Assembly (NCBI GenBank): GCA_001310455.1
Contig: BAXG01000030.1
Coordinates: 1-64,000 of the forward strand
DNA from: Photobacterium sp. JCM 19050
GTDB lineage: Bacteria > Pseudomonadota > Gammaproteobacteria > Enterobacterales > Vibrionaceae
DNA length: 64,000 nucleotides
Direction of reading: 5' to 3'
A program made the translations under genes and the position numbers. Shown in pieces: positions 40,603 to 49,370 of the stretch. The first letter of the stretch is position 1. The number at the start of each line of letters is the position of its first letter. The notes beneath the pieces are model-generated. The model was not told the origin of the DNA. It searched no databases and worked only from the letters and a program-made list of their open reading frames with translations.

Positions 40603-41448
40603 TTACAAGTTGCCGGCATTACCCGCGTTGTGAATCGAAGCATTCACTGCAACACTCTGCTGCGTCATGGCCTGAGCCGCACTGTTTGACGCCGCCTGAC
40701 CTACGCCTGTTGAGGTGTACCCATCCAGTGCATTGCTGACGGAGGTGGAAATACGCTGGTTCAAACCACCGCCTTCACCAGCACCAAAGCCACTGCGCGA
40801 GTTATCTAAAGTGACCGTGTTGTATGAAACGTCACCCTTAAGATTGGATTCCGACATCCAGGTTTCTGTCTTCAGCGAGTTAGTCAGCGTGGTCTGTTTC
40901 GCTATCGTCTTGGTTTTGGTGTAGGTATTATTGCGGTTGTTACCGTCATCTCCGTTGTTGGTCGTAATTTGGTTATCCCGGTTGTTGCCGTTACCCGTAG
41001 ACCGGGTATCGGAATAACTGTTGTTACGATCGTCACCATCGTCACCATCATTGGAGTCCATGTAGTTGTCACGGTCGTTCCCGTCTCCCATGGCCACAGA
41101 CCTGCTGTAGGTGTTATTACGATCATTTCCATCGTTACCGTTATTGGTATTGGTGTAGCTATTGTCACGGTTATTCCCGTCATTCCCGTCGTAGGTGGTA
41201 TCAATGTTGTTGTTGTTATCGTTACCATCGCCACGGGTATAGGTATTCCCGTTGTTGTCGTTACCCGCACCGTAGTCAGTCGAGTTTCCACTGTTATTGA
41301 CATCGCTGCCCGGACCATTAGCGGACACGATATTGCCGTAAGCAGCGGCATCGTCACCCTTACCCTTTGCAGACTGGTCTGCAAAAGCAACAGGTGCTGC
41401 AATCACTGAAGCCATCAACACAGCCAGCGTCGTCTTTTTCATATCCAT
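40603..41448 (-). CDS. Asp/Asn/Gly-repeat secreted protein, putative fibre subunit (second paralogue)
   Basis: 281 residues (MDMKKTT; an MKK start two codons later is equally possible). A Sec signal peptide ends near AFA (residue 23). Residues 44-181 are D/N/G-rich repeats, with alternating 18- and 13-residue units from 102 (such as NDGDDGDDRNNSYSDTRS and TGNGNNRDNQITT). After a Thr/Lys stretch comes a conserved C-terminal domain: WMSESNLKGDVSYN, and GYTSTGVGQAASNSAAQAMT, ending in QQSVAVNASIHN. It is a paralogue of the gene immediately upstream, 19 bases away. The QQSVAVNAS end recalls amyloid-type subunits; calcium binding by the acidic repeats is possible. Confidence 0.72.
   Translation of the reverse strand: MDMKKTTLAVLMASVIAAPVAFADQSAKGKGDDAAAYGNIVSANGPGSDVNNSGNSTDYGAGNDNNGNTYTRGDGNDNNNNIDTTYDGNDGNNRDNSYTNTNNGNDGNDRNNTYSRSVAMGDGNDRDNYMDSNDGDDGDDRNNSYSDTRSTGNGNNRDNQITTNNGDDGNNRNNTYTKTKTIAKQTTLTNSLKTETWMSESNLKGDVSYNTVTLDNSRSGFGAGEGGGLNQRISTSVSNALDGYTSTGVGQAASNSAAQAMTQQSVAVNASIHNAGNAGNL
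40906..41319 (-). repeat. Coding D/N/G repeat array, paralogue 2
   Basis: Encodes residues 44-181: units of 16, 13, 14 and 15, then 18-13-18-13-18 residues. The 18-mers follow N-[DN]-G-[DN]-D-G-[DN]-[DN]-R-[DN]-N-[ST]; the 13-mers carry G-[DN]-x-R-D-N. The units diverge at DNA level, so this is an old repeat, not a recent slippage array. Confidence 0.8.
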
Positions 41449-41467
41449 GATTCATCCGCTCCGTCGG

Positions 41468-42286
41468 TTAGTTGTTGTGGATAGAGGCGTTAACTGCAAC
41501 GCTTTGTTGAGTAAGCGCATTGGCACCACTGTTTACAGAAGCCTGACCAATACCAGTAGACTCATAATTCGAAATCGAATTGGTGGCATTGGCAGAGATA
41601 CTCTGTGTACCCGCACAACAGGCGCGCGCAGAGTGGTTGTTAGAGAGGGAAACCTGATTGTTGGTCACTGTGCCGGTAAGCGTAGATGTAGACACCCAGC
41701 TATCCTTGTCAGTCGAAATGGTTGTCGTCATTACGGAGTTGTCTGTGTAAGTGTATGAACGGCTGTTGTCACGGTTGTCGCCATCATCACCATCATTGGT
41801 GTCTGTCGTGTTGTTTCTGTTGTCACCGTTATTCCGGCTAGTGGACTTAGTATCTGAATTGTCCCGGTTGTTTCCGTCGTTGCCATCGTTGGTGGTCATC
41901 TCGTTGTCACGATTGTCACCGTTATGCAGGCTGTAGTTTTTCGTCGTTGAATTATCACGGTGGTCACCGTCGTCACCATCATTCGTCTTCATCTTGGTGT
42001 TGTTGCGGTTATTTCCGTCATCACCGTCCCCTGTTGTTGTAGTGTTGCCATTGTTGTCATCACCATCACCGTAGGTCTTAGTATTGTTGTTGTAGTCGTC
42101 ACCACTCCCCTTAGACATTGTGTTGTTACTGCTGTTGATATCATCACCCCCACCGTTTGCTGAGGTTACATTGCCTCCTGCTGCGGCATCATTACCGGCT
42201 CCGTTGGCATTCTGTTCTGCATAGACTGACGAGATAGAACCAGCCATCAGGCCAGCCAGAATCATTGCAAGGTATGTCTTTTTCAT
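41468..42286 (-). CDS. Asp/Asn/Gly-repeat secreted protein, putative fibre subunit (first paralogue)
   Basis: 272 residues. Signal peptide to about Ala23 (VYA). Residues 28-181 are D/N/G repeats in the same register as the downstream paralogue (18-13-18-13-18 over 102-181). The C-terminal domain matches it: DSWVSTSTLTGTVTNNQVSL and YESTGIGQASVNSGANALT, with QQSVAVNASIHN at the end. A Cys pair (ARACCAG) is unique to this copy and could cross-link subunits. The first gene of the minus-strand cluster, with 486 bases of upstream region shared with the divergent beta-barrel gene. Confidence 0.72.
   Translation of the reverse strand: MKKTYLAMILAGLMAGSISSVYAEQNANGAGNDAAAGGNVTSANGGGDDINSSNNTMSKGSGDDYNNNTKTYGDGDDNNGNTTTTGDGDDGNNRNNTKMKTNDGDDGDHRDNSTTKNYSLHNGDNRDNEMTTNDGNDGNNRDNSDTKSTSRNNGDNRNNTTDTNDGDDGDNRDNSRSYTYTDNSVMTTTISTDKDSWVSTSTLTGTVTNNQVSLSNNHSARACCAGTQSISANATNSISNYESTGIGQASVNSGANALTQQSVAVNASIHNN
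41744..42205 (-). repeat. Coding D/N/G repeat array, paralogue 1
   Basis: Encodes residues 28-181: units of 16, 16, 13, 13, 16, then 18-13-18-13-18 residues. The alternation gives a 31-residue higher-order period. Long units carry GDDGDxRDNS-type cores; short units carry NGDNRDN or NGDNRNN. Confidence 0.8.
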
Positions 42287-42772
42287 TTTGGAATTCTCCC
42301 GTTTCCTTCCGCTACTGGAATTCCGGTATTCGACTTAAAGTGTGAATAAGGAGTCACTGAATACCGAACTGCTTCCTGAGTACACTGCACACCCGAATCA
42401 GCATTTGAACGTCATGCAGCTCGAAGCAATTCAATCCTACATTCAGCAAACCTGAGAAAACGTCCCAGATAAAACAAACCAAAAATCAGTCATATCTAAC
42501 TGTTTTTATTGATTTTAGTATCTTTGGCTTTTTTCATTTTTTCTCAAAAAAGAAACAGGCAAGAATTGAAAGCGGGTGTTTTTCACAACTGCAAAAATGA
42601 AAAGAACTGAGGATTGGTCAATCTCTGCACTCCGGCTCTCATAAACGATAAAACCAATAAATATTCGTTCCTCCGCATATCCCGCTAACTACGCTGAAAA
42701 CTACCCAAATCAGAGGGTAAACGAGGCAAGAACAACCTGACGGGCAGCAACCAAAAACAACAAGGAGGCGTT
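42287..42772 (+). promoter_or_regulatory. Divergent control region of the putative fibre system
   Basis: 486 bases between the repeat-protein genes (minus) and the beta-barrel gene (plus). It contains the separated inverted repeat CGGTATTC (42324-42331) / GAATACCG (42359-42366), an AT-rich centre (42470-42560, with T and A runs) suited to promoters and bending, and a strong AAGGAGG site before 42773. No gene is seen. A shared regulator binding here is inferred. Confidence 0.5.
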
Positions 42773-43798
42773 ATGCGCTTATCCAATATGAAAGCCGCAA
42801 TTTTGCTAGTGGCAACAATGTGGCTGGTTTTAATCGGAAATACCGTAAAAGCAGACGAGCAATCAGAACCCAACAGGGTACAGACCGTCAGTGATGTACT
42901 TGAAAAGCCCGGAGTGCTGACGCCAAAGGGCATGGTTGTTTTTGATATGGGTTTTTCCTACGCGCAAAATACATCCAACAAGATCGATGTGATTGGTTAC
43001 ACCGTCTTACCCGCGCTTTTGGTGGGATTGATTCAGGCCAACGATGAAGAACGAACCACCCTCACTCTGGGTCTGGGTATGCGCTATGGCTTTACTAACC
43101 GTTTTGAAGGGGAGATACGGGTACCCTTTATCGCGGGCTTTGTAGAACGCAGCACCAGCAACTTCAACAACACCGGAGACGGTGAACCGGAAAACCAAAG
43201 CTCGTCATTTAACGGCAGTGGCTTAGGTGACGTGGAGGTGGCGTTTAAGTATCAGTTTAACGTGAATGAACCACCATACTGGGTTGGAGGAATAAGGTAT
43301 AAAAGCACCACAGGTCAAAACCCGTATGAGATTAACCTGGACGACGACGTTCCCACGGGCTCTGGATTCCACAGCGTTGAACCTAACCTTACGCTGATCC
43401 AGCCCCTTGCCCCAGCGGTGCTCTTTCTCAACATCAGCTATATCTACAACTTTGAGGGGGAATACGACGTAAAAATGAAAAAGTCTGATGGCAGTTATTC
43501 TGTAGACATGTACGAAGTGCGTCCGGGTGACTCCATTTCCCTTCGAGCCGGGATGGGCTTTGCGGTCAATCCTGACCTTTCATTCAGCCTTGGGCTTTCC
43601 CACCGAACAATCCTTGATTCCGACATCAAAATCAACGGCGAAAAAGAGGACTCTTCGATGCTTCAGTTGGATACCATCAACTTTGGTGTGAATTACCGCT
43701 TCAGCCCAGCGACATCAATGAACATCGTAAGTACGGCCGGCCTGACTGAAGACTCTCCGGACTTTCAATTAAGCTTTAACCTGATTAAATCTTTTTGA
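42773..43798 (+). CDS. Outer-membrane beta-barrel protein, putative FapF-like exporter
   Basis: 341 residues with a signal peptide (cleaved about VKA, residue 27). Alternating polar and hydrophobic strands separated by Asn/Asp/Gly turns fill the rest (LTLGLGMRYGFTNRFEGEI, GDVEVAFKYQF, SLRAGMGFAVNPDLSFSLGL, INFGVNYRFS) and the last residue is Phe (LIKSF), the outer-membrane assembly signal. The pattern fits the phenol-degradation MetA-like family to which FapF belongs, but the long N-terminal coiled coil of FapF is not present. It diverges from the fibre genes and ends at a strong terminator. Confidence 0.75.
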   Translation: MRLSNMKAAILLVATMWLVLIGNTVKADEQSEPNRVQTVSDVLEKPGVLTPKGMVVFDMGFSYAQNTSNKIDVIGYTVLPALLVGLIQANDEERTTLTLGLGMRYGFTNRFEGEIRVPFIAGFVERSTSNFNNTGDGEPENQSSSFNGSGLGDVEVAFKYQFNVNEPPYWVGGIRYKSTTGQNPYEINLDDDVPTGSGFHSVEPNLTLIQPLAPAVLFLNISYIYNFEGEYDVKMKKSDGSYSVDMYEVRPGDSISLRAGMGFAVNPDLSFSLGLSHRTILDSDIKINGEKEDSSMLQLDTINFGVNYRFSPATSMNIVSTAGLTEDSPDFQLSFNLIKSF

Positions 43799-43812
43799 TT
43801 TTGTATAAATGC

Positions 43813-43839
43813 AAAACGCCCGCATAAGCGGGCGTTTTT
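43813..43839 (+). terminator. Bidirectional terminator between the barrel gene and csp
   Basis: AAAACGCCCGC, ATAA loop, GCGGGCGTTTTT; serves the convergent genes on both sides. Confidence 0.9.
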
Positions 43840-43861
43840 CTAAGCTTTCAGCAGGGCTGAA

Positions 43862-44068
43862 TTACAGCTTAGTAACGTTAGCAGCTTGAGGACCTTTCTG
43901 GCCTTGCTCAACGTCGAAAGAAACCTTTTGGCCTTCAGCCAGGGTCTTGAAGCCTTCAGAAACGATTGCACGGAAGTGTACAAATACGTCTGGGCCGTTT
44001 TCTTGAGAAATGAAACCGAAACCTTTTTCTTCGTTAAACCACTTAACGGTACCAGTAGCTTTAGACAT
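43862..44068 (-). CDS. CspA-family cold-shock protein
   Basis: 68 residues: [20 protein letters not shown] with RNP1 (KGFGFI) and RNP2 (VFVHF) motifs of the five-stranded OB fold. These proteins bind single-stranded RNA and DNA and melt mRNA structure. The upstream leader is long and AT-rich (44069-44306), typical of cold-inducible csp genes. The exact paralogue (CspA, C, E or D type) is not resolved. Confidence 0.93.
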   Translation of the reverse strand: MSKATGTVKWFNEEKGFGFISQENGPDVFVHFRAIVSEGFKTLAEGQKVSFDVEQGQKGPQAANVTKL

Positions 44069-44306
44069 GGAAGTCTCCTAAAAGCAAAGTAAATAATTCG
44101 CAAAAATTGCGGTGTAGCCGGTAAGGAATTATTTATGTAACGATGGATTGATCTAGGAAAGCTTCAGGACTACGAACACGTAAAACGGTGTAACATTGAA
44201 GATTTTCGTATAACAATTGTCGCGTATAAATAGGCTGCTTTACAGGCCGGACTACAAGATAGCATAGCCGCAGGATTAGTACAGATATATTTGTCGACCG
44301 ACATCA

Positions 44307-44331
44307 AAAAAACCCTCCGAAGAGGGTTTTT
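44307..44331 (-). terminator. Terminator after cysS
   Basis: AAAACCCTC, CGA, AGAGGGTTTTT hairpin 18 bases after the cysS stop, with A and T tails on both strands. Confidence 0.85.
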
Positions 44332-44348
44332 AGTAAGTTGGTACTCAA

Positions 44349-45728
44349 TTATTTGCGACGCCAGGTTGTTCCTTGAGCACCATCTTCCAGCACAATACCT
44401 TTCGCAGTCAGTGCATCACGCGCGGCATCAGCAGCGGCCCAGTCTTTAGCTGCACGAGCATCGTTACGCGCTTTAATCAGCGCTTCGATTTCTGCCACTT
44501 CGTCATCTTCACCGGCATCACCTTTGAAGAATGCCTCTGGCTCCTGAGCCAGCAGGCCCAGTACATCACCCAGTTCACGCATACGCGCACCCAGCGCAGA
44601 TGCGGTCGCCAGATCTTCACCTTTCAGGCGGTTAATCTCGCGCGCCATATCAAACAGCACTGAATAGGCTTCTGGTGTGTTGAAGTCGTCATCCATTGCT
44701 TCTTTGAAGCGGGCGACAAACTCTTCACCACCGGCAGCTTCCACGTTGTCCAGACCACGCAGCGAGTTATACAGGCGCTCCAGTGAGGCACGAGCCTGCT
44801 TTAGGTTCTCTTCGCTGTAGTTCAGCTGGCTGCGGTAATGGCCCGACATCAGGAAGTAGCGCACAGTTTCCGGGTCAAAGTGAGCCAGAACATCACGGAT
44901 AGTAAAGAAGTTACCCAGTGATTTAGACATCTTTTCACGGTCAACCATCACCATGCCACTGTGCATCCAGGTATTTACATACTGGGTATCATGGGCACAG
45001 CAGGACTGGGCAATTTCATTTTCGTGGTGTGGAAACTGCAAGTCAGAGCCGCCACCATGGATGTCAAAGTGATCGCCCAGAATCGCTGAGTTCATGGCAG
45101 AACACTCAATGTGCCAGCCCGGACGGCCCGGCCCCCAAGGAGACTCCCAGGTAGGCTCTCCCGGCTTGGACATCTTCCAAAGTACGAAGTCCAGCGGGCT
45201 GCGCTTGGCTTCTTCAACATTCACGCGCGCACCAGCCTGCAGCTGATCAAGGTCTTGCTTGGACAGCTTGCCGTACTCATCAAACTTGCTGACTTCAAAC
45301 ATCACGTCGCCGTTGCTGGCAACGTAAGAAAAACCGCGTTCAATCAGCTTTTCAACCAGCGCAATAATTTCTGTAATGAACTGAGTTGCGCGCGGCTCGA
45401 TGTTCGGACGCTTCATGTTCAGAGCGTCAAAGTCGGCGTGCATATCGCCGATCAGGCGCTCTGTCAGGGATTCACAGCTTTCGCCGTTTTCAGCCGCTCG
45501 CTTGATGATCTTGTCATCGATGTCTGTGATATTGCGGACAAACGTCAGGTCATAACCTGAGTAACGCAGGTAGCGCGAAACCACGTCGAATGAAACGAAG
45601 GTACGGCCGTGACCGATGTGACACAGATCATAAATTGTAACCCCACAAACATACATGCCAACTTTACCTGGCACGATGGGTTTGAATTCCTCTTTTTGTC
45701 GGGTCAATGTGTTGTAGATCTTCAACAT
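44349..45728 (-). CDS. cysS: Cysteine--tRNA ligase
   Basis: 459 residues from the ATG at 45728 ([15 protein letters not shown]); an in-frame extension upstream is not homologous-looking. Class I motifs: zinc Cys in [19 protein letters not shown] with the HIGH-like CHIGHG, and EKMSKSLGN. Further zinc ligands are in WHIECSAMN and [10 protein letters not shown]. It charges tRNA-Cys. Divergent from ppiB, the common arrangement. Confidence 0.97.
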   Translation of the reverse strand: MLKIYNTLTRQKEEFKPIVPGKVGMYVCGVTIYDLCHIGHGRTFVSFDVVSRYLRYSGYDLTFVRNITDIDDKIIKRAAENGESCESLTERLIGDMHADFDALNMKRPNIEPRATQFITEIIALVEKLIERGFSYVASNGDVMFEVSKFDEYGKLSKQDLDQLQAGARVNVEEAKRSPLDFVLWKMSKPGEPTWESPWGPGRPGWHIECSAMNSAILGDHFDIHGGGSDLQFPHHENEIAQSCCAHDTQYVNTWMHSGMVMVDREKMSKSLGNFFTIRDVLAHFDPETVRYFLMSGHYRSQLNYSEENLKQARASLERLYNSLRGLDNVEAAGGEEFVARFKEAMDDDFNTPEAYSVLFDMAREINRLKGEDLATASALGARMRELGDVLGLLAQEPEAFFKGDAGEDDEVAEIEALIKARNDARAAKDWAAADAARDALTAKGIVLEDGAQGTTWRRK

Positions 45729-45912
45729 AATGTCTTGTGTCTCGGTCTTATGGATAATGGGATTGAGAACGGATATTAGACCTTTTGCCGTCCTTTTTAG
45801 CAAGGCCGGAAAAGCGCCGGATAAAGAAAATTCGTGCACCAGAAGTGGCACAATTCACTACAGTTAATTAGAATCGCCCCGTAAACTTACTCGTTACTGA
45901 CAGGACATCATC

Positions 45913-46410
45913 ATGGTAACACTGCACACCACCTTTGGTGACATCAAACTGAAACTGAACGCGGAGAAAGCCCCGGAAACCGTGGCAAACTTCCTGAACT
46001 ACTGCCGTGACGGTTTCTATGACAACACCCTGTTCCACCGTGTAATCGACGGTTTCATGATCCAGGGCGGCGGCCTTGAGTCAGGCATGCAGGAAAAAGA
46101 AACCCGTGCTCCTATCGTCAACGAGGCTGACAACGGCCTGAGCAACGTAACCGGCACCATCGCTATGGCGCGTACTATGGAGCCGCATTCTGCATCTTCT
46201 CAGTTCTTCATCAACGTAAACGATAACCTGTTCCTTGACCACAAAGGCAAGAGCTCGCAGGGTTGGGGTTACTGCGTATTTGGTGAAGTGGTTGAAGGAA
46301 TTGACGTCGTGAACAAGATCAAAGGCGTTTCTACCGGTAACTACGGTTACATGCACCAGGACGTACCTCTGGAAGAAGTGCTGATCACCGGCACTACCAT
46401 CGAGGAATAA
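45913..46410 (+). CDS. ppiB: Cytosolic peptidyl-prolyl isomerase B (cyclophilin)
   Basis: 165 residues: [16 protein letters not shown] at the N-terminus, [14 protein letters not shown] (active-site Arg and Gln), and [21 protein letters not shown]. No signal peptide, so PpiB rather than the periplasmic PpiA. Catalyses cis-trans proline isomerisation. The cysS-ppiB-lpxH order is usual in gammaproteobacteria. Confidence 0.96.
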   Translation: MVTLHTTFGDIKLKLNAEKAPETVANFLNYCRDGFYDNTLFHRVIDGFMIQGGGLESGMQEKETRAPIVNEADNGLSNVTGTIAMARTMEPHSASSQFFINVNDNLFLDHKGKSSQGWGYCVFGEVVEGIDVVNKIKGVSTGNYGYMHQDVPLEEVLITGTTIEE

Positions 46411-46417
46411 TCCCTCC

Positions 46418-46441
46418 AAGGGCAGCCTCGCTGCCCTTTTT
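46418..46441 (+). terminator. Terminator after ppiB
   Basis: AAGGGCAGC, CTC loop, GCTGCCCTTTTT, 7 bases after the stop and just before lpxH. Confidence 0.85.
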
Positions 46442-46454
46442 GTTTACGCCATCT

Positions 46455-47201
46455 ATGACGACACTATTTATTTCCGATCTTCACCTCAGTGCTGACCGTC
46501 CGGACATTACGGCCTGCTTCCTGCATTTTATGGAAACAGAAGCCCGCCAATGCGAGTCTCTGTATGTACTCGGGGATCTTTTTGAATCCTGGATTGGTGA
46601 CGACGATGACACCCCGTTTCACCGCGAAATCATTCAGGCCTTCCGAAGCCTGACAAAGAGCGGCGTCCCTTGCTATTTCATCCACGGTAACCGTGATTTT
46701 CTGATTGGAAAACGATTTGCCCGTACATCCGGAGTCCAACTTCTGAATGAACATACCGTCATTGATCTGTATGGCACGCCGACATTGATCCTTCATGGGG
46801 ACACGCTCTGCACACGCGATGAAGGCTACCAAGCCTACCGGCGAAAAGTGCATAACAAGTTTATCCAGTGGCTGTACTTCCGGCTGCCTCTCAGCACCCG
46901 TCGCAAAATCGGTGACAAACTGCGTTCAAAAAGCAGTGAAGAGAACCAACACAAATCTTATGAAATCATGGATGTGACCCCGGAAGAGGTCGAAGCACAG
47001 TTCAGCCGGCACCACGTATCGCTGATGATTCACGGCCACACCCACCGTCCGGCAGTCCATGAATCTGTTTCCGGCGGAATAACACATACCCGGATTGTTT
47101 TGGGAGACTGGTACGAACACGGTTCTGTGCTTGTCTGTACCCCGCAGGGGCAGACCCTGGAAAGCCGCCCATTTACTACAAAAAGCGTAAACCATGACTG
47201 A
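46455..47201 (+). CDS. lpxH: UDP-2,3-diacylglucosamine diphosphatase LpxH
   Basis: 248 residues from the ATG at 46455. Calcineurin-like metallophosphoesterase motifs: FISDLHLS, YVLGDLFESWIGDDDD, HGNRDFLIGKRF, HGDTLCT and IHGHTHRPAVH. It hydrolyses UDP-diacylglucosamine to lipid X at the inner-membrane surface in lipid A synthesis. Overlaps the next start by 8 bases. Confidence 0.95.
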   Translation: MTTLFISDLHLSADRPDITACFLHFMETEARQCESLYVLGDLFESWIGDDDDTPFHREIIQAFRSLTKSGVPCYFIHGNRDFLIGKRFARTSGVQLLNEHTVIDLYGTPTLILHGDTLCTRDEGYQAYRRKVHNKFIQWLYFRLPLSTRRKIGDKLRSKSSEENQHKSYEIMDVTPEEVEAQFSRHHVSLMIHGHTHRPAVHESVSGGITHTRIVLGDWYEHGSVLVCTPQGQTLESRPFTTKSVNHD

Positions 47202-47674
47202 CTCAAAAGACCTGTGCCCGTGTGGCAGCCAACAGCCCTACTCAGTATGCTGTGAGCCTATCCACCAGAGCCACTGAATGCCCGACACCCAGAACAACTG
47301 ATGCGCAGCCGCTACAGCGCCCATGTTAAAGGCTGGTTGACTACGTTGTTGATACCTATCACCCGAGTTGCAACGCCGGGAATTACCGTGAAGCGATTGC
47401 TGAATCTGTTCATGGTGACTGGCGTATGCTTGAGGTACTGAACAGCTCTGTGGAACCCAATGGCAAGCTAGGCTATGTAGAATTCAAAGCCTGGTATATG
47501 GAAAACGGCAAGCTGACCCAGATGCATGAGAAATCACGCTTCTTACGTGAGCCAGTGGAAAACGGGGAACAGTGGTATTACGTTGACGGCGAGCATCCAA
47601 AAGCAGAGAAAGTTAGCCGAAACGACCCTTGTCCATGTGGCAGCGGAAAGAAATTCAAAAAATGCTGCGGTTAA
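47194..47674 (+). CDS. YchJ-like SEC-C zinc-motif protein (two frameshifts)
   Basis: About 160 residues after two single-base repairs, near 47275 and near 47335 (TGG(G)TTGAC). Starts [20 protein letters not shown], overlapping lpxH. The SEC-C motif appears at both ends ([13 protein letters not shown] and [14 protein letters not shown]) around a NTF2-like UPF0225 body ([27 protein letters not shown]). Metal-binding SEC-C tails are also found on SecA; the function of YchJ is not known. Confidence 0.8.
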
Positions 47675-47685
47675 ACGCAGCATTT
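47661..47685 (+). terminator. Terminator overlapping the ychJ-like 3' end
   Basis: AATGCTGCG, GTTAAA loop, CGCAGCATTT. The left arm is inside the last codons of the gene. Confidence 0.7.
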
Positions 47686-47715
47686 ATCATGGCATAAGAT
47701 ACTTAGGTCTCTTTA

Positions 47716-48576
47716 TCAGACAAATTTTCTAAACAGCCTCGCCTTATCAAGTAACGCTTCCAGATCTTTCATCCGGTTGCGTGTATCCGGCCAGATGGTT
47801 GACTGAACCGCCTCAATCAAGGCTTCAAGCAGAAAAGACACCGCCACAGTTGAATCCCATGCTGAAGGCACTTCAATACGGGAGTGGAAAACATGCTGGG
47901 CAATTTTGGTGGCCGGCGAGCCCCACTGATCAGTGAACAATATCAGTTCGACGTTCCGGCTGCGGGCAATTTCTGCCAGTGTCAGGATATCGTTTTCGTA
48001 ACGCCGGATGTCGAATACCACCAGCACATCACCCGGCCGCATGTTAATGACGTAATGCGGCCAACTGTTAGCGTTTGGTTCCACCAAGGTTACATTTGGG
48101 CGAATAACCTGCATGTGAGTATAAAAATACTCAGCCAGAGAGTGGGTAATACGGCCACCAACAATGTAGAGCGTGTTTTCCGTGCGTGACACTGACTCTA
48201 CAACCCGGTCAAAGTCAGCGGTATCAATCTGGCTGACAGTCTGAAGAATGTTGTTCATCACCGCATCAGCAAACTGGCTGAGGATATGTCCATCCCCACT
48301 GGTCACAATGCGGTCATGCTTTTCCAGCGGGTTGCTCAGCGTGTCACCCAGCTCACTTTTAATCTGACGTTGCATATCCGGGAAGCCTTTGAACCCGAGC
48401 TTTCTCGCCATTCTCCCTGCAGTTGGTGTTGACACTTTCGCCGCTTCAGACAGTGAAACTACCGTCCCCATCGCCGAAAGCGGATAGCTTTCCAACATAA
48501 TGTTGGCAAGCTGCTTCTCCGCACGCGTCAGTGATGTAAAGGCTTCCTTGATTTTGTCCGCTACCGTCATCTTCAT
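47716..48576 (-). CDS. RpiR-family transcriptional regulator (HTH plus SIS domain)
   Basis: 286 residues, frame intact. N-terminal HTH_6 domain (about 1-78: LTRAEKQLANIMLESYPLSA, SLSEAAKVSTPTAGRMARKL) and C-terminal SIS sugar-phosphate-type domain (about 120-260: NTLYIVGGRITHSLAEYF, GDVLVVFDIRRYENDIL). It is divergent from the TRAP-transporter operon with 209 bases between, the normal place for a local regulator. The ligand is not evident; a phosphorylated or aminated catabolite is possible. Confidence 0.88.
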   Translation of the reverse strand: MKMTVADKIKEAFTSLTRAEKQLANIMLESYPLSAMGTVVSLSEAAKVSTPTAGRMARKLGFKGFPDMQRQIKSELGDTLSNPLEKHDRIVTSGDGHILSQFADAVMNNILQTVSQIDTADFDRVVESVSRTENTLYIVGGRITHSLAEYFYTHMQVIRPNVTLVEPNANSWPHYVINMRPGDVLVVFDIRRYENDILTLAEIARSRNVELILFTDQWGSPATKIAQHVFHSRIEVPSAWDSTVAVSFLLEALIEAVQSTIWPDTRNRMKDLEALLDKARLFRKFV

Positions 48577-48785
48577 CGCTTACTAGCCAATTTCTCCCTG
48601 TTTTCTATATTCAAACATAACACGCTTCAAAAACGGGAAAAATTTGTTTTGTAAAATTCTTGACAGAATTTTGATTCCTGTAATTATTGATACATCTGAT
48701 TTCGATTAACTTATATGCAACATTAGAACAACAAGCAAGCTGTTCCTCAGGGAAGGAAACAGAGCTGATATCAGGGAAGAGGAAA

Positions 48786-49370
48786 ATGCAGTTACCTAAA
48801 ACCGATGACCCGATTTTGTGTCTGCCACGTTTTTTATGGCGGTACGTGATTGTGGTTGAAGCGGTCAACCGGAAGATGGGCCGTTTTGCCATGTACCTCG
48901 TGTTTGTGATGATGGGGATACTTCTCTATTCCTCTATCACAAAGACGTTTTTTCTGCCTACATTGTGGACACTGGAAATGGCCCAGTTTGTCATGGTCGC
49001 GTTCTACATGATGGGCGGACCGTACTCGATGCAGTTAAATGCCCATGTCCGCATGGACCTGCTTTACGGTGAGTGGTCACACCGCAAACGTGCATGGATA
49101 GACTCCTTCACCGTCCTGTTCCTGATTCTTTATCTCATCATCCTGCTTTACGGCGGTATCTCCAGCACGGATTACGCCCTCCAGTACGGGGAGCGTAGCT
49201 ACTCTGCCTGGCGGCCTTATATGGCCCCCATCAAAATTCTGATGTGTATCAGCATTTTCATGATGTTGCTCCAGGCAACCGCGGCACTGCTGCGTGATAT
49301 CGCCTTCCTGAAATCCGGGAAAACCATCAATCCTACAACCAAAGAAAACGAAGAAGCAGGAGATGTTTGA
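48786..49370 (+). CDS. TRAP transporter small permease (DctQ family)
   Basis: 194 residues from MQLPKTDD, preceded by an AGGGAAGAGG site. Four membrane spans (about 30-52, 64-85, 105-128, 145-168) in the DctQ pattern, with EMAQFVMVAFYMMGG. Together with the large permease it forms the sodium-coupled membrane part of a TRAP importer. The stop overlaps the next start (TGATG). Confidence 0.9.
   Translation: MQLPKTDDPILCLPRFLWRYVIVVEAVNRKMGRFAMYLVFVMMGILLYSSITKTFFLPTLWTLEMAQFVMVAFYMMGGPYSMQLNAHVRMDLLYGEWSHRKRAWIDSFTVLFLILYLIILLYGGISSTDYALQYGERSYSAWRPYMAPIKILMCISIFMMLLQATAALLRDIAFLKSGKTINPTTKENEEAGDV

Noticed and set aside
40969-41409. Plus-strand 146-residue open frame rich in Val/Thr/Ile
   Set aside because: It is the mirror of the D/N/G codons of the minus-strand gene (AAC, GAC and GGT read as GTT, GTC and ACC); no start site or independent signal.
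40906-42205. Repeated GTTGTC/GTCACC-like DNA that looks like a CRISPR or satellite array
   Set aside because: The units stay in one long reading frame on the minus strand, vary at DNA level while keeping D/N/G codons, and have no constant spacer length; they are coding repeats.
40906-42205. RTX toxin or dockerin repeats
   Set aside because: The nine-residue GGxGxDxUx spacing of RTX and the paired DxNxD loops of dockerins are not found; unit lengths are 18 and 13.
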